From Scatomorpha stercorigallinarum (GTDB lineage Bacteria > Bacillota > Clostridia > Oscillospirales > Oscillospiraceae), in assembly GCA_944387865.1 (NCBI GenBank), contig CALXGN010000001.1:124001-188000 (forward strand): a stretch of DNA of 64,000 nucleotides. The letters run 5' to 3'. The notes under the pieces were generated by a model. The model had not been told where the DNA came from, ran no database searches, and saw only the letters and a list, made by a program, of their open reading frames with translations. Below are positions 16,964 to 24,410 of the stretch, in pieces. Positions within the stretch are counted from its first letter, which is position 1; each line of letters starts with the position of its first letter. Both the position numbers and the translations under genes were made by a program.

Positions 16964-17740
16964 TCACTCCTCCGTCTCGGTGGCGCTGATGATCTTGGCG
17001 AAGTCCTCGGTCTTGAGCGAGGCGCCGCCGATGAGGCCGCCGTCGATATCGGGCTGCGCGAGCAGCTCGGCGCAGTTCTTGGCGTTCATGCTGCCGCCGT
17101 AGAGGATGCTCACCGCGCGGGCCACGCGGGCGTCATAGAGCTCGCGGATCACGCTACGGATGAGGTGGCAGACCTCCTGCGCCTGCTCGGCGGTGGCGGT
17201 GCGGCCGGTGCCGATGGCCCAGATGGGCTCGTAGGCTATCACGCAGTGCTTGGCCGCGCGGGCGTCGAACCCGGCGAGGGCAGCCTTCACCTGATACGCA
17301 ACGAACTCGTTCGTCAGATCCTTTTCGCGCTGCTCAAGGCTCTCGCCCACGCAGATGATGGGGGTGATGCCCTCGTCCAGCAGGGCCTTGGCCTTGACGT
17401 TGACGGCGGTGTCGGTCTCGGCGTGGTACTGGCGCCGCTCGCTGTGGCCGACGATGCAGTATTTGACCTTCAGGTTGGCCAGCATGGCCGCGGACACCTC
17501 GCCGGTGTAAGCGCCGGAGGCGTGCTCGGACACGTCCTGCGCGCCGTAGGCTATGCGGCTGTCGCGCATGGCGCGGGCCATGGCGGGTATGATCGGGAAC
17601 GGGACGCAGAGGACCGTCTCGCAGGTCTTGTCCTTGGGCATGGCCGCGCGCAGCTCTTCCACGAAGGGCTTGGCGTCGGTGGGCAGCTTGTTCATTTTCC
17701 AGTTCCCGGCGATGATCGCCTTGCGGTATTTCCTGTTCAT
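16964..17740 (-). CDS. tpiA: Triosephosphate isomerase
   Basis: At 258 residues this is a normal TIM barrel. The active-site motifs are complete: AGNWKMN (Lys15), VGHSERR (catalytic His) and AYEPIWAIGTG (catalytic Glu and loop 6). Phosphate-binding LYGGSMNAKN and GLIGGASL are present. It interconverts dihydroxyacetone phosphate and glyceraldehyde 3-phosphate. The AAGGAG site is 8 nt before the ATG. It lies 17 bp after pgk. Confidence 0.97.
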   Translation of the reverse strand: MNRKYRKAIIAGNWKMNKLPTDAKPFVEELRAAMPKDKTCETVLCVPFPIIPAMARAMRDSRIAYGAQDVSEHASGAYTGEVSAAMLANLKVKYCIVGHSERRQYHAETDTAVNVKAKALLDEGITPIICVGESLEQREKDLTNEFVAYQVKAALAGFDARAAKHCVIAYEPIWAIGTGRTATAEQAQEVCHLIRSVIRELYDARVARAVSILYGGSMNAKNCAELLAQPDIDGGLIGGASLKTEDFAKIISATETEE

Positions 17741-17757
17741 GCGGAGCGCTCCTTAGA

Positions 17758-18948
17758 TTATTTATCGAGCAGGCAGGCGACACCCGGCAGCTCAAGGCCC
17801 TCGAGGAACTCAAGGGAGGCGCCGCCGCCAGTGCTGATGTGGGTGATCTTGTCGGCATAGCCGCTCTTCTCAACGGCGGACGCGCTGTCGCCGCCGCCAA
17901 CGATGGTCACAGCGCCGCTCTCGGCCACGGCCTTGGCCATCGCCCAGGTGCCGTTGGCGAAGCTGGGGAACTCGAACACGCCCATGGGGCCGTTCCAGAC
18001 CACGGTGCCCGCGCCCTTGACGGCGTCGCAGTAGAGCTTGATGGTCTCGGGGCCGATATCCATGCCCATCAGGCCGTCGGGGATGTCCTCGCCGGTGACG
18101 GTGGGCTCGGCGTCCTTGGCAAACTCGGCCGCGCAGACGTTGTCGATGGGCAGCAGCAGCTTGACGCCCTTGGCCTCGGCCTTGGCCATCATCTCCTTGG
18201 CGTAATCGACGCGGTCGGCCTCGAGCAGGCTCTTGCCGATGGTGTGGCCCTGGGCCATCTTGAAGGTGTAGGCCATGCCGCCGCCGACGATGATGGTGTC
18301 GGCCTTCTCCAGCAGGTTGTTGATAACGCCGATCTTGTCGCTGACCTTGGCGCCGCCTAGGATGGCGACGAAGGGACGGGCGGGATCTTCCAGGGCCTTG
18401 CCCATGATGGAGATCTCCTTCTCCACCAGCAGGCCGGCATAAGCGGGCAGATAGGCGGAGACGCCGGCGGTGGAAGCGTGCGCGCGGTGGACGGTGCCGA
18501 AGGCGTCGGACACGTAAACGTCGGCCATGGAGGCGAGCTCCCTGGCGAACTCGGGGTCATTCTTCTCCTCGCGCTTGTCGAAGCGGAGGTTCTCGAGCAG
18601 CATCAGCTGGCCCGGCTGCAGGGCGGCGGCCTTGGCCTTGGCGTCCTCGCCGATGATGTCGGCGGCCATGATGACGTCCATGCCCAGCAGCTCGCTCAGG
18701 CGCTTGGCCACGGGCTTGAGGGAGAGGTTCTCCTTCCACTCGCCCTTGGGCTTGCCCAGGTGGGAGCAGGCGATGACGGCGGCGCCGTTGTCGAGCAGGT
18801 ACTTGATGGTAGGCAGGGCGGCGACGATGCGCTTGTCGCTCGTGATCTCGCCGGTCTCCTTGTTCTGGGGGACGTTGAAGTCGCAGCGGAGAAGGACTTT
18901 CTTGCCCTTCGGGTCGAAGTCATGCACGGTTTTCTTGTTGTAGTTCAT
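17758..18948 (-). CDS. pgk: Phosphoglycerate kinase
   Basis: At 396 residues this is full length. LLRCDFNVP starts the N-terminal substrate domain; ATP-binding and hinge motifs MGVFEFPSFANGT and TIVGGGDSASAVEK are intact. It makes ATP from 1,3-bisphosphoglycerate. The ATG at 18948 is 8 nt after AGGAG; an in-frame GTG nine bases upstream overlaps the trmL stop and is less well placed. No gapA gene precedes it, unlike many Firmicute operons. Confidence 0.97.
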   Translation of the reverse strand: MNYNKKTVHDFDPKGKKVLLRCDFNVPQNKETGEITSDKRIVAALPTIKYLLDNGAAVIACSHLGKPKGEWKENLSLKPVAKRLSELLGMDVIMAADIIGEDAKAKAAALQPGQLMLLENLRFDKREEKNDPEFARELASMADVYVSDAFGTVHRAHASTAGVSAYLPAYAGLLVEKEISIMGKALEDPARPFVAILGGAKVSDKIGVINNLLEKADTIIVGGGMAYTFKMAQGHTIGKSLLEADRVDYAKEMMAKAEAKGVKLLLPIDNVCAAEFAKDAEPTVTGEDIPDGLMGMDIGPETIKLYCDAVKGAGTVVWNGPMGVFEFPSFANGTWAMAKAVAESGAVTIVGGGDSASAVEKSGYADKITHISTGGGASLEFLEGLELPGVACLLDK

Positions 18949-18953
18949 GCTGA

Positions 18954-19439
18954 TCACTCCTGTTTCATATTTCCGTAGTTTAACAGTCCCTTGAATCCCT
19001 GCTGCCGCAGTGCCTCATAGGTGAGTATCGCGGCGGCGTTCGACAGATTAAGGCTCCTCGCCTCGGACACCATCGGGATGCGCACGCAGCGGTCGCGGTA
19101 TTTTTCCCGCAGCCACTCCGGCAGCCCGGCGGTCTCCTTGCCGAACATGAGCGTGACGTCCCCGCTCCAGTCGCATTCAGCGTAGCTCCGCGGGGCCTTG
19201 GTCGTCGTCAGCCAGAGGCCATCGTCCCCGTTGAACTTGAAGTACTGGTCCAGGCTGTCATAGACGCGCATGTCCACGAGATACCAGTAGTCCAGCCCCG
19301 CGCGCTTGACCGCGCTGTCGGATATGTCAAACCCGAGGGGCCTGATGAGGTGCAGCCTGGCGCCCGTGCAGGCGCAGGTGCGGGCGATGGCCCCGGTGTT
19401 GTTCGGTATCTCCGGCTCCACGAGCACGATATCGACCAT
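18954..19439 (-). CDS. trmL: tRNA (cytidine(34)-2'-O)-methyltransferase, SPOUT family
   Basis: A 161-residue trefoil-knot (SPOUT) methyltransferase. MVDIVLVEPEIPNNTGAIAR, the middle FGKETAGLPEWL and C-terminal RSLNLSNAAAI are the family hallmarks. It 2'-O-methylates the wobble base of tRNA-Leu. The ATG at 19439 has a GGGAGG site; an upstream in-frame start adds unrelated residues. It leads the glycolytic operon, stopping 5 nt before pgk. Confidence 0.9.
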   Translation of the reverse strand: MVDIVLVEPEIPNNTGAIARTCACTGARLHLIRPLGFDISDSAVKRAGLDYWYLVDMRVYDSLDQYFKFNGDDGLWLTTTKAPRSYAECDWSGDVTLMFGKETAGLPEWLREKYRDRCVRIPMVSEARSLNLSNAAAILTYEALRQQGFKGLLNYGNMKQE

Positions 19440-19547
19440 TTCCGGTGCCTCCCAACTCGTCACATACGTTTGTGTCGTTACCCATAATTCGACCAGAGAC
19501 ATTTTACTACCTCGCGCACGATTTTACAATACCAAACATGCCACAAA

Positions 19548-19576
19548 AGTATAGATTTTATTTAATTTTCTGTAAA
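19548..19576 (-). promoter_or_regulatory. Promoter of the trmL-pgk-tpiA-gpmI-eno operon
   Basis: Minus-strand TTTACA (19571-19576), 17 bp, TATACT (19548-19553), in an AT-rich island. It leaves a leader of about 100 nt before trmL, in which I see no clear riboswitch. Confidence 0.6.
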
Positions 19577-19612
19577 TGAAGTTATTGAACTTGACTTAAA
19601 TGCCGCCCCGTA

Positions 19613-19641
19613 TTGAATCCGGCGGCAAAAGGAGCTATAAT
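19613..19641 (+). promoter_or_regulatory. Promoter of the glycosyltransferase gene
   Basis: TTGAAT (19613-19618), 17 bp, TATAAT (19636-19641), 32 bp before the start codon. It diverges from the glycolytic promoter. Confidence 0.65.
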
Positions 19642-19673
19642 GTCCCCAGAACTTCGATAGGAGCAACCCTTTT

Positions 19674-20426
19674 ATGGAAAAGTATTTCATAGTCGTGCCT
19701 TGCTACAATGAGGAAGAGGTCCTGCCGGAGACCATGCGCCGCCTGCGCGCCAAGCTCGTCTCGCTGATGGACCGCGGCTTTGCCGCGCCCACCAGCCGCA
19801 TCCTCTTCATAGACGACGGCTCCGCCGACCGCACCTGGGAGATGATAAAGTCCGCCCACGAGGAGGACAACATCTTCACCGGCCTCTCGCTCGACCGCAA
19901 CCGCGGCCACCAGACCGCGCTCACGGAGGGCCTGATGGCCGCCCGGGCGGAGCGCGCCGTCGCCGTCTCCATCGACGCCGACCTGCAGGACGACGTGGAC
20001 GCCATCGACGCCATGGCGGAAAAGCGCGCCCATGGCGCGCACATCGTCTGCGGCGTGCGCGCCAGCCGCGAGACGGATACCTTCCTCAAGCGCACCACGG
20101 CCCGCGGCTATTACCGCATCATGCGGATGCTCGGCTCGAGCCTCATTTACGACCACGCGGACTTCCGCCTGATGGGCCCGGAGGCGCTGGACGCCCTCGC
20201 CATCTACCACGGCGACGATCTCTTCCTGCGCGGGCTCATCACGCGCCTCGGCTTCCCGTGCGAGACGGTCAGCTATGACCGCGCGGAGCGCTTCGCCGGC
20301 GAGAGCAAGTATACTATTAAAAAGATGCTCAAGCTGGCCGCCCGCGGCTTCACCAGCGGCCGCATGAAGCCCATGAGCGTCCCGCGCGAGCCCTATACGC
20401 ACACGAAGGAGGCGCTGGAGTTTTGA
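19674..20426 (+). CDS. GT2-family glycosyltransferase (DPM1/GtrB-like catalytic domain)
   Basis: A 250-residue GT-A fold enzyme: VVPCYNEEEVLPET, nucleotide-binding FIDDGSADRT, and the metal DxD in SIDADLQDD. Relatives (dolichyl- or undecaprenyl-phosphate sugar transferases) usually continue into two C-terminal membrane helices after the KMLKLA segment. Here the protein ends about 30 residues after that point without any helix, so it is soluble or only peripherally attached. It would transfer a sugar to a lipid phosphate or glycan; donor and acceptor are unknown. Its stop overlaps the next start (TTGA). Confidence 0.8.
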   Translation: MEKYFIVVPCYNEEEVLPETMRRLRAKLVSLMDRGFAAPTSRILFIDDGSADRTWEMIKSAHEEDNIFTGLSLDRNRGHQTALTEGLMAARAERAVAVSIDADLQDDVDAIDAMAEKRAHGAHIVCGVRASRETDTFLKRTTARGYYRIMRMLGSSLIYDHADFRLMGPEALDALAIYHGDDLFLRGLITRLGFPCETVSYDRAERFAGESKYTIKKMLKLAARGFTSGRMKPMSVPREPYTHTKEALEF

Positions 20427-21316
20427 GCGCGTGCCTTGACTGCCCCCGCCGCTGCGGGGCGGAGCGCGAAGAGCGCGCCGCCGGCGCCTGCCGCTCTCCC
20501 CGTCTCCCGCGCGCGGCCCGCGCCGCGGCGCACTACGGCGAGGAGCCCTGCATCTCCGGCACGCGCGGCAGCGGCGCCATCTTCTTCACCGGCTGCTCCC
20601 TCGGCTGCGCCTACTGCCAGAACGCCGCCATCTCCGGCGGCGAGGGCGGCTTTGAGCTGACGGTCGAGGCCCTGCGCGGCGTCATGCTGAGGCTGCGCGA
20701 CAGCGGCGTGCACAATATAAACCTCGTCACGGGCACGCACTTCGTGCGCCCCATCGCGGAGGCCCTCTCCGGCCTTGAGCTCGGCATACCCGTGGTCTGG
20801 AACTCCTCCGGCTACGAGACGGTGGAGTCGCTGCGCCTGCTCGAGGGGCTGGTGCAGGTGTATATGCCGGACTACAAATACGCCCTCCCCGGCCCCGCCG
20901 CCAAATACTCCCGCGCGCCGGATTACCCTGAAGTCGCCGCCGCGGCCATCCGCGAGATGTACCGCCAGACAGGCCCCTTCGTCATGGACGATGACGGCAT
21001 ACTGCGCTCCGGCGTGCTCATCCGCCACCTGATCCTCCCCGGGAACATTGAAAACAGCCTGCGAACCATCGACTGGGTGGCCTCGGAGTTCCTCCCCGGC
21101 GAGGTGCTCTTTTCCCTGATGAGCCAGTACACGCCCATGCCGGGCGTGGGCGAGCGCTTCCCGGAGCTCAGCGCCCCCGTGGACGAAGCCACGGCGCAGA
21201 TGCTCTATGAATACCTGCTCGACGCCGGCATCGAGGACGGCTATTACCAGGAGCCCGACGCCAACGGCGAGGACGCCATCCCCGCCTTTGACGGCACCGG
21301 CGTCGTTTCCCGTTGA
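20423..21316 (+). CDS. Radical SAM protein, PflX-like
   Basis: The TTG start overlaps the glycosyltransferase stop, and the N terminus MSACLDCPRRCG fits the family. The 297-residue protein has Cys-rich N-terminal knots and the radical SAM motif CSLGCAYC (Cys58/62/65), then YMPDYKYA and RHLILPGN as in the pyruvate formate-lyase-activase-like PflX group. Its target is not established. Translational coupling to a glycosyltransferase is unusual. No pyruvate formate-lyase lies nearby. Confidence 0.75.
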   Translation: MSACLDCPRRCGAEREERAAGACRSPRLPRAARAAAHYGEEPCISGTRGSGAIFFTGCSLGCAYCQNAAISGGEGGFELTVEALRGVMLRLRDSGVHNINLVTGTHFVRPIAEALSGLELGIPVVWNSSGYETVESLRLLEGLVQVYMPDYKYALPGPAAKYSRAPDYPEVAAAAIREMYRQTGPFVMDDDGILRSGVLIRHLILPGNIENSLRTIDWVASEFLPGEVLFSLMSQYTPMPGVGERFPELSAPVDEATAQMLYEYLLDAGIEDGYYQEPDANGEDAIPAFDGTGVVSR

Positions 21317-21341
21317 CATTTGCCGGATATGTTGGTAATGT
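21313..21341 (+). promoter_or_regulatory. Promoter of the hydroxyacid dehydrogenase operon
   Basis: Perfect TTGACA (21313-21318), 17 bp, TAATGT (21336-21341). A TTTTTATA/TATAAAAA inverted repeat (21343-21360) lies right after the -10, over the likely start site, and may be an operator. Confidence 0.6.
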
Positions 21342-21383
21342 ATTTTTATAAGTATAAAAATATATAAACGGAGGAATTCAACT

Positions 21384-22406
21384 ATGGACTACAACGAAAT
21401 GCTCGAGAAGGCGCGCAGCCTGGTCGGCCCGTACTGCAAGGCGTGTCCCGTCTGCAACGGCAAGGCCTGCGGGAACTCCATGCCCGGCCCCGGCTCCAAG
21501 CAGCCCGGCAACGGCGCCGCCCGCAACTATGACGCCTGGCAGCGCGTTTTCGTGAACATGGACACCATCTGCTCCAACGCGGAGCCCGACACCAGCTTCG
21601 TGTTCAACGGCCACACCTTCGACCTGCCCGTGTTCATTGCCCCCATCGGCGCGCTCACGCTGCACTACGGCGACCTCCACGATGATTTCTCCTACAACGA
21701 CATCATCATCCCCACCGCCGCCGAGTGCGGCTCCGCCGCCTTCACCGGCGACGGCGTGGACCCCGAGATCATGAAGCGCGCCGCCGCCGCGATGGCCAAG
21801 ATCGGCGGCATGGGCGTGCCCACCATCAAGCCCTGGAACGTGGACGCCGTCAAGGAAAAGCTCGATATCCTCAACGAGAGCGGCATTTTCGCCGCCGCCA
21901 TGGACATCGACGGCGCCGGCCTCCCCTTCCTCAAGGCCATGAACCCCAACGCCGGCAGCAAGACCGTCGATGAACTGCGCGACATCATCTCCTACGCCAA
22001 GATGCCCTTCATCATCAAGGGCGTGATGACCGCCCACGCCGCGGAGAAGGCCGTGGAGGCCGGCGCGGCGGGCATCGTCGTCAGCAACCACGGCGGCCGC
22101 GTCCTCGGCCAGACGAGGGCCACGGCGGACGTGCTGCCCGATATCGCTAAGGCCGTCAAGGGCAAGTGCACCATCTTCGTGGACGGCGGGCTGCGCAACG
22201 GCGTGGACATCTTCAAGGCCCTGGCCCTGGGCGCGGACGCCGTGCTCGTCGCCCGTCCCTTCATCCCCGCCGTGTACGCCGCGCAGGCTGACGGCGTGCG
22301 CATGCTCTACGCCAAGTACAAGGCCGAGCTGAAGGACACCATGACCATGTGCGGCGCGCACAGCCTGGCGGAAATCAGCTCCAGCATGGTCTACGCGGAG
22401 GTATGA
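21384..22406 (+). CDS. FMN-dependent alpha-hydroxy-acid dehydrogenase with N-terminal Cys motif
   Basis: A 340-residue TIM-barrel protein of the lactate/glycolate oxidase superfamily: VFIAPIGAL near the N terminus, lysine-containing PFIIKGVMT, catalytic-His IVVSNHGGR, and phosphate-binding FVDGGLRNG. It oxidises a 2-hydroxy acid through FMN. An extra N-terminal Cys cluster (Cys18/21/24/29, CxxCxxCx4C) could hold a metal or Fe-S cluster and suggests a non-oxygen electron acceptor, consistent with anaerobic life (inference). A GGAGG site precedes the ATG. The stop overlaps the next gene's start. Confidence 0.8.
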   Translation: MDYNEMLEKARSLVGPYCKACPVCNGKACGNSMPGPGSKQPGNGAARNYDAWQRVFVNMDTICSNAEPDTSFVFNGHTFDLPVFIAPIGALTLHYGDLHDDFSYNDIIIPTAAECGSAAFTGDGVDPEIMKRAAAAMAKIGGMGVPTIKPWNVDAVKEKLDILNESGIFAAAMDIDGAGLPFLKAMNPNAGSKTVDELRDIISYAKMPFIIKGVMTAHAAEKAVEAGAAGIVVSNHGGRVLGQTRATADVLPDIAKAVKGKCTIFVDGGLRNGVDIFKALALGADAVLVARPFIPAVYAAQADGVRMLYAKYKAELKDTMTMCGAHSLAEISSSMVYAEV

Positions 22407-23383
22407 CCCGCCGCATACTGACAATTTTACTGGCGGCGGCCATTTTGGCCGCCGCTGTCCCCGTCTACGCCGACGGCGGGGCGGACGCCGAGGCGCAGCT
22501 GGAAGCCGACCTCGCCGCCATCATGTCCGAGCACGGCCTGGACGAGGGCAACATCGCCTTCGGCTACCGCCGCACGACGGACTGGTCCCAGTTCACCTTC
22601 AACGAGGATGCCCTCTTCGAGTCGGCCAGCGTCTACAAGCTCGCGCTCAACATGTACTACTACGAGCAGGAGGCCGCCGGCAACATCGCGCCGGACGCCG
22701 TCTACGGCGGCGTTCCGCTCAGCGACTGCCACCGCCTGAGCCTGCAATACTCGAACAATGACCTCTCCCGCGTGATGCTGGACGCCGCCTTCCCCGATTT
22801 CGCCGACTACAAGCGCCTGGCGGCGGGCTACGCCGGCATCGACGTGCGCGCGCTGGATGAGGAGTACCTCTATTCCAGCGAATTCAACGTCAACATCCAG
22901 CTGGGCGTCCTGCAGCGGCTCTACGACGGCGCGGACAGCACCTATGCCGAGGCCATCGGCTACCTCAAAGCCGCGCAGCCCGGCGAGTACTTCAAGTCCG
23001 GCGTCACGGAGTACGAGATCGCCCAGAAATACGGCTACGATACATACGGCGGCAGCCTCTATGTCGCCACGGTGGGCATCGTCTTTGCCGAGGAGCCCTT
23101 CCTCATCGCCGTGTTCACGCGCAGCGTCCCCGGCGCCGGCAACGTGATAGGCGAGATCTGCCGCGCCTTCTGCGACTACAACGACGCGCCGCACGACCCC
23201 CTGCCGGAGCCGGAGGCGCCGCCCGTGGCCTGCGCATCGCCCGTGACGCCGGAAGTGCCGCTAACGGCGCGGCGGGAGGAGCTCGCCGCCGCCGTGGCCG
23301 GCGCGGCCGCCGCGCTCAGCCTCCTCCCCGCCGCCGGCGAGGCGCTCATCGCCTCCGTACAGGCGCCCGGGACAACATCATAG
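22403..23383 (+). CDS. Secreted class A beta-lactamase-like serine hydrolase
   Basis: The ATG at 22403 overlaps the previous stop (ATGA). The signal peptide (MTRRILTILLAAAILAAAVP) ends near AxA residues around position 23. Catalytic motifs of the penicillin-recognising family are present: SxxK at Ser76-Lys79 (SVYK), SNN at 117-119, and KSG at 198-200 in place of KTG. The C terminus has a Pro-rich spacer followed by an Ala-rich hydrophobic segment that may anchor it. It could be a beta-lactamase, a D,D-peptidase-like enzyme or an esterase; sequence alone does not decide. Confidence 0.75.
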   Translation: MTRRILTILLAAAILAAAVPVYADGGADAEAQLEADLAAIMSEHGLDEGNIAFGYRRTTDWSQFTFNEDALFESASVYKLALNMYYYEQEAAGNIAPDAVYGGVPLSDCHRLSLQYSNNDLSRVMLDAAFPDFADYKRLAAGYAGIDVRALDEEYLYSSEFNVNIQLGVLQRLYDGADSTYAEAIGYLKAAQPGEYFKSGVTEYEIAQKYGYDTYGGSLYVATVGIVFAEEPFLIAVFTRSVPGAGNVIGEICRAFCDYNDAPHDPLPEPEAPPVACASPVTPEVPLTARREELAAAVAGAAAALSLLPAAGEALIASVQAPGTTS

Positions 23384-23391
23384 CCCAAACG

Positions 23392-23424
23392 CAAAAAAGG
23401 CAGCGCTCTCAGCGCTGCCTTTTC
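23392..23424. terminator. Bidirectional rho-independent terminator
   Basis: AAAAAAGGCAGCGCT, CTC loop, AGCGCTGCCTTTT between the convergent serine hydrolase and GntR genes. Confidence 0.85.
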
Positions 23425-24081
23425 CTATTCAGCCGCCTCCTGGGCATCAAGCCACTCCAGGTGCCAGCGGCACATCAGCTCGTTGCTCTCCGTCTCGTAG
23501 CGGCTGGCCGCGGCGGAGTCGCGCATCCGTATGGCCCCCGCCAGCCGCTCGTGGAGCTCCATCAGCTGCGCCATCTTCTCCTCGCCCAGCTGCACGATCT
23601 CCCAGCGGAAGCGCCGCAGCGGCGAAAAGAGGTGGCCGAACATCTCGCTCAGCCGCTCGTTGCCGCAGCGCGCGGTGTAATAGCGGTGGAAGAGCACGTC
23701 GTAGTTGACCAGCCCCTCCACGTCGCCCGCCTGGAGGCAGGACTTCATGCGCTCGAACAGCCGGCAGGCCGCCACGATCTCCTGCCCCGTGGCCCGCTCC
23801 GTGAAGCGCGCCACGGCCGCGCCGTCCAGTATGCTGCGCAGGTCATAGAGCTCGCGCACGTCCTTGCGGCTGAGCTCGGAAACGCGCATCCCCGCCTTGG
23901 GCACATATTGCACCAGCTCGCCCTCGTTCGCCAGGCGCGTCAGCGCCGTGCGCACGGGCGAGCGGCTGATGCCCAGCTGCTCGCATAGCTGCCGCTCCAC
24001 GAGCATCATCCCCGGGGGGAACTCGCCCGTCTCTATGCGGGAGGATATATAGTCGTAAGCGGCCTTGGCCTTGGTGTCCAC
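23425..24081 (-). CDS. GntR-family transcriptional regulator (FCD/FadR type)
   Basis: A 218-residue regulator. The GTG at 24081 follows GGAAGGGGG and gives the usual length; a longer reading to 24216 would cross the promoter region and is rejected. The N-terminal winged helix-turn-helix includes LCEQLGISRSPVRTALTRLA. The C-terminal all-helical FCD domain, with conserved metal or ligand residues (LHERLAGAI), binds a small carboxylate-type effector in this subfamily. It diverges from the MFS transporter and molybdenum hydroxylase operon and most likely controls it and itself. Confidence 0.85.
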   Translation of the reverse strand: MDTKAKAAYDYISSRIETGEFPPGMMLVERQLCEQLGISRSPVRTALTRLANEGELVQYVPKAGMRVSELSRKDVRELYDLRSILDGAAVARFTERATGQEIVAACRLFERMKSCLQAGDVEGLVNYDVLFHRYYTARCGNERLSEMFGHLFSPLRRFRWEIVQLGEEKMAQLMELHERLAGAIRMRDSAAASRYETESNELMCRWHLEWLDAQEAAE

Positions 24082-24113
24082 TGCGCCAGCCCCCTTCCAG
24101 TTTAAGTATATCC

Positions 24114-24156
24114 TGTCATTTTCGTCAATTATGACAGATTGCGCCATACATGTCAA
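24114..24156 (-). promoter_or_regulatory. Promoter and inverted repeat of the GntR gene
   Basis: Minus-strand TTGACA (24151-24156), 17 bp, CATAAT (24128-24133). An inverted repeat TGTCAT (24114-24119)/ATGACA (24131-24136) overlaps the -10, and ATACATGTC occurs twice nearby (24146-24154, 24182-24190). These are candidate autoregulatory sites. Confidence 0.5.
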
Positions 24157-24209
24157 CACATCAGGGACGAATACTTTGTAAATACATGTCGAATTTTCGG
24201 CGCAATTAA

Positions 24210-24238
24210 TTGACACTAAATTATCAATATGCTATCAT
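24210..24238 (+). promoter_or_regulatory. Promoter of the MFS/molybdenum hydroxylase operon
   Basis: TTGACA (24210-24215), 17 bp, TATCAT (24233-24238), a near-consensus sigma-A promoter. The leader to the MFS start is about 165 nt and includes a GC-rich CCCCGCC...GGGCGGG stretch (24351-24369) that can fold. Confidence 0.65.
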
Positions 24239-24251
24239 ATGGCCGGCATTG

Positions 24252-24267
24252 GTATACCACGGTATAC
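24252..24267 (+). promoter_or_regulatory. Putative GntR operator
   Basis: GTATACC AC GGTATAC is a 7-bp inverted repeat with two GTATAC cores, a pattern seen in FCD-type GntR operators. It starts about 7 nt past the expected transcription start, well placed to block transcription. Confidence 0.5.
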
Positions 24268-24410
24268 TGTGTCCACGGCGTAGACCCGCCGCTGATCTCA
24301 TAATGAGGGGGCCCTCTATGTCTGCTGCTTCGGACTGAGTTCAAAGCTGCCCCGCCGTAAGGGCGGGCACGGAAGGGAAACAAATCAGAAAAAGGAAAGT
24401 GGGATAAACA

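Noticed and set aside
19440..19547. Riboswitch or T-box in the leader of the glycolytic operon
   Set aside because: No specifier-like or antiterminator-like motif visible; the leader is short and AT-rich.
24082..24216. 45-residue N-terminal extension of the GntR regulator
   Set aside because: It would cover the gene's own promoter; the GTG at 24081 has a ribosome site and gives normal family length.
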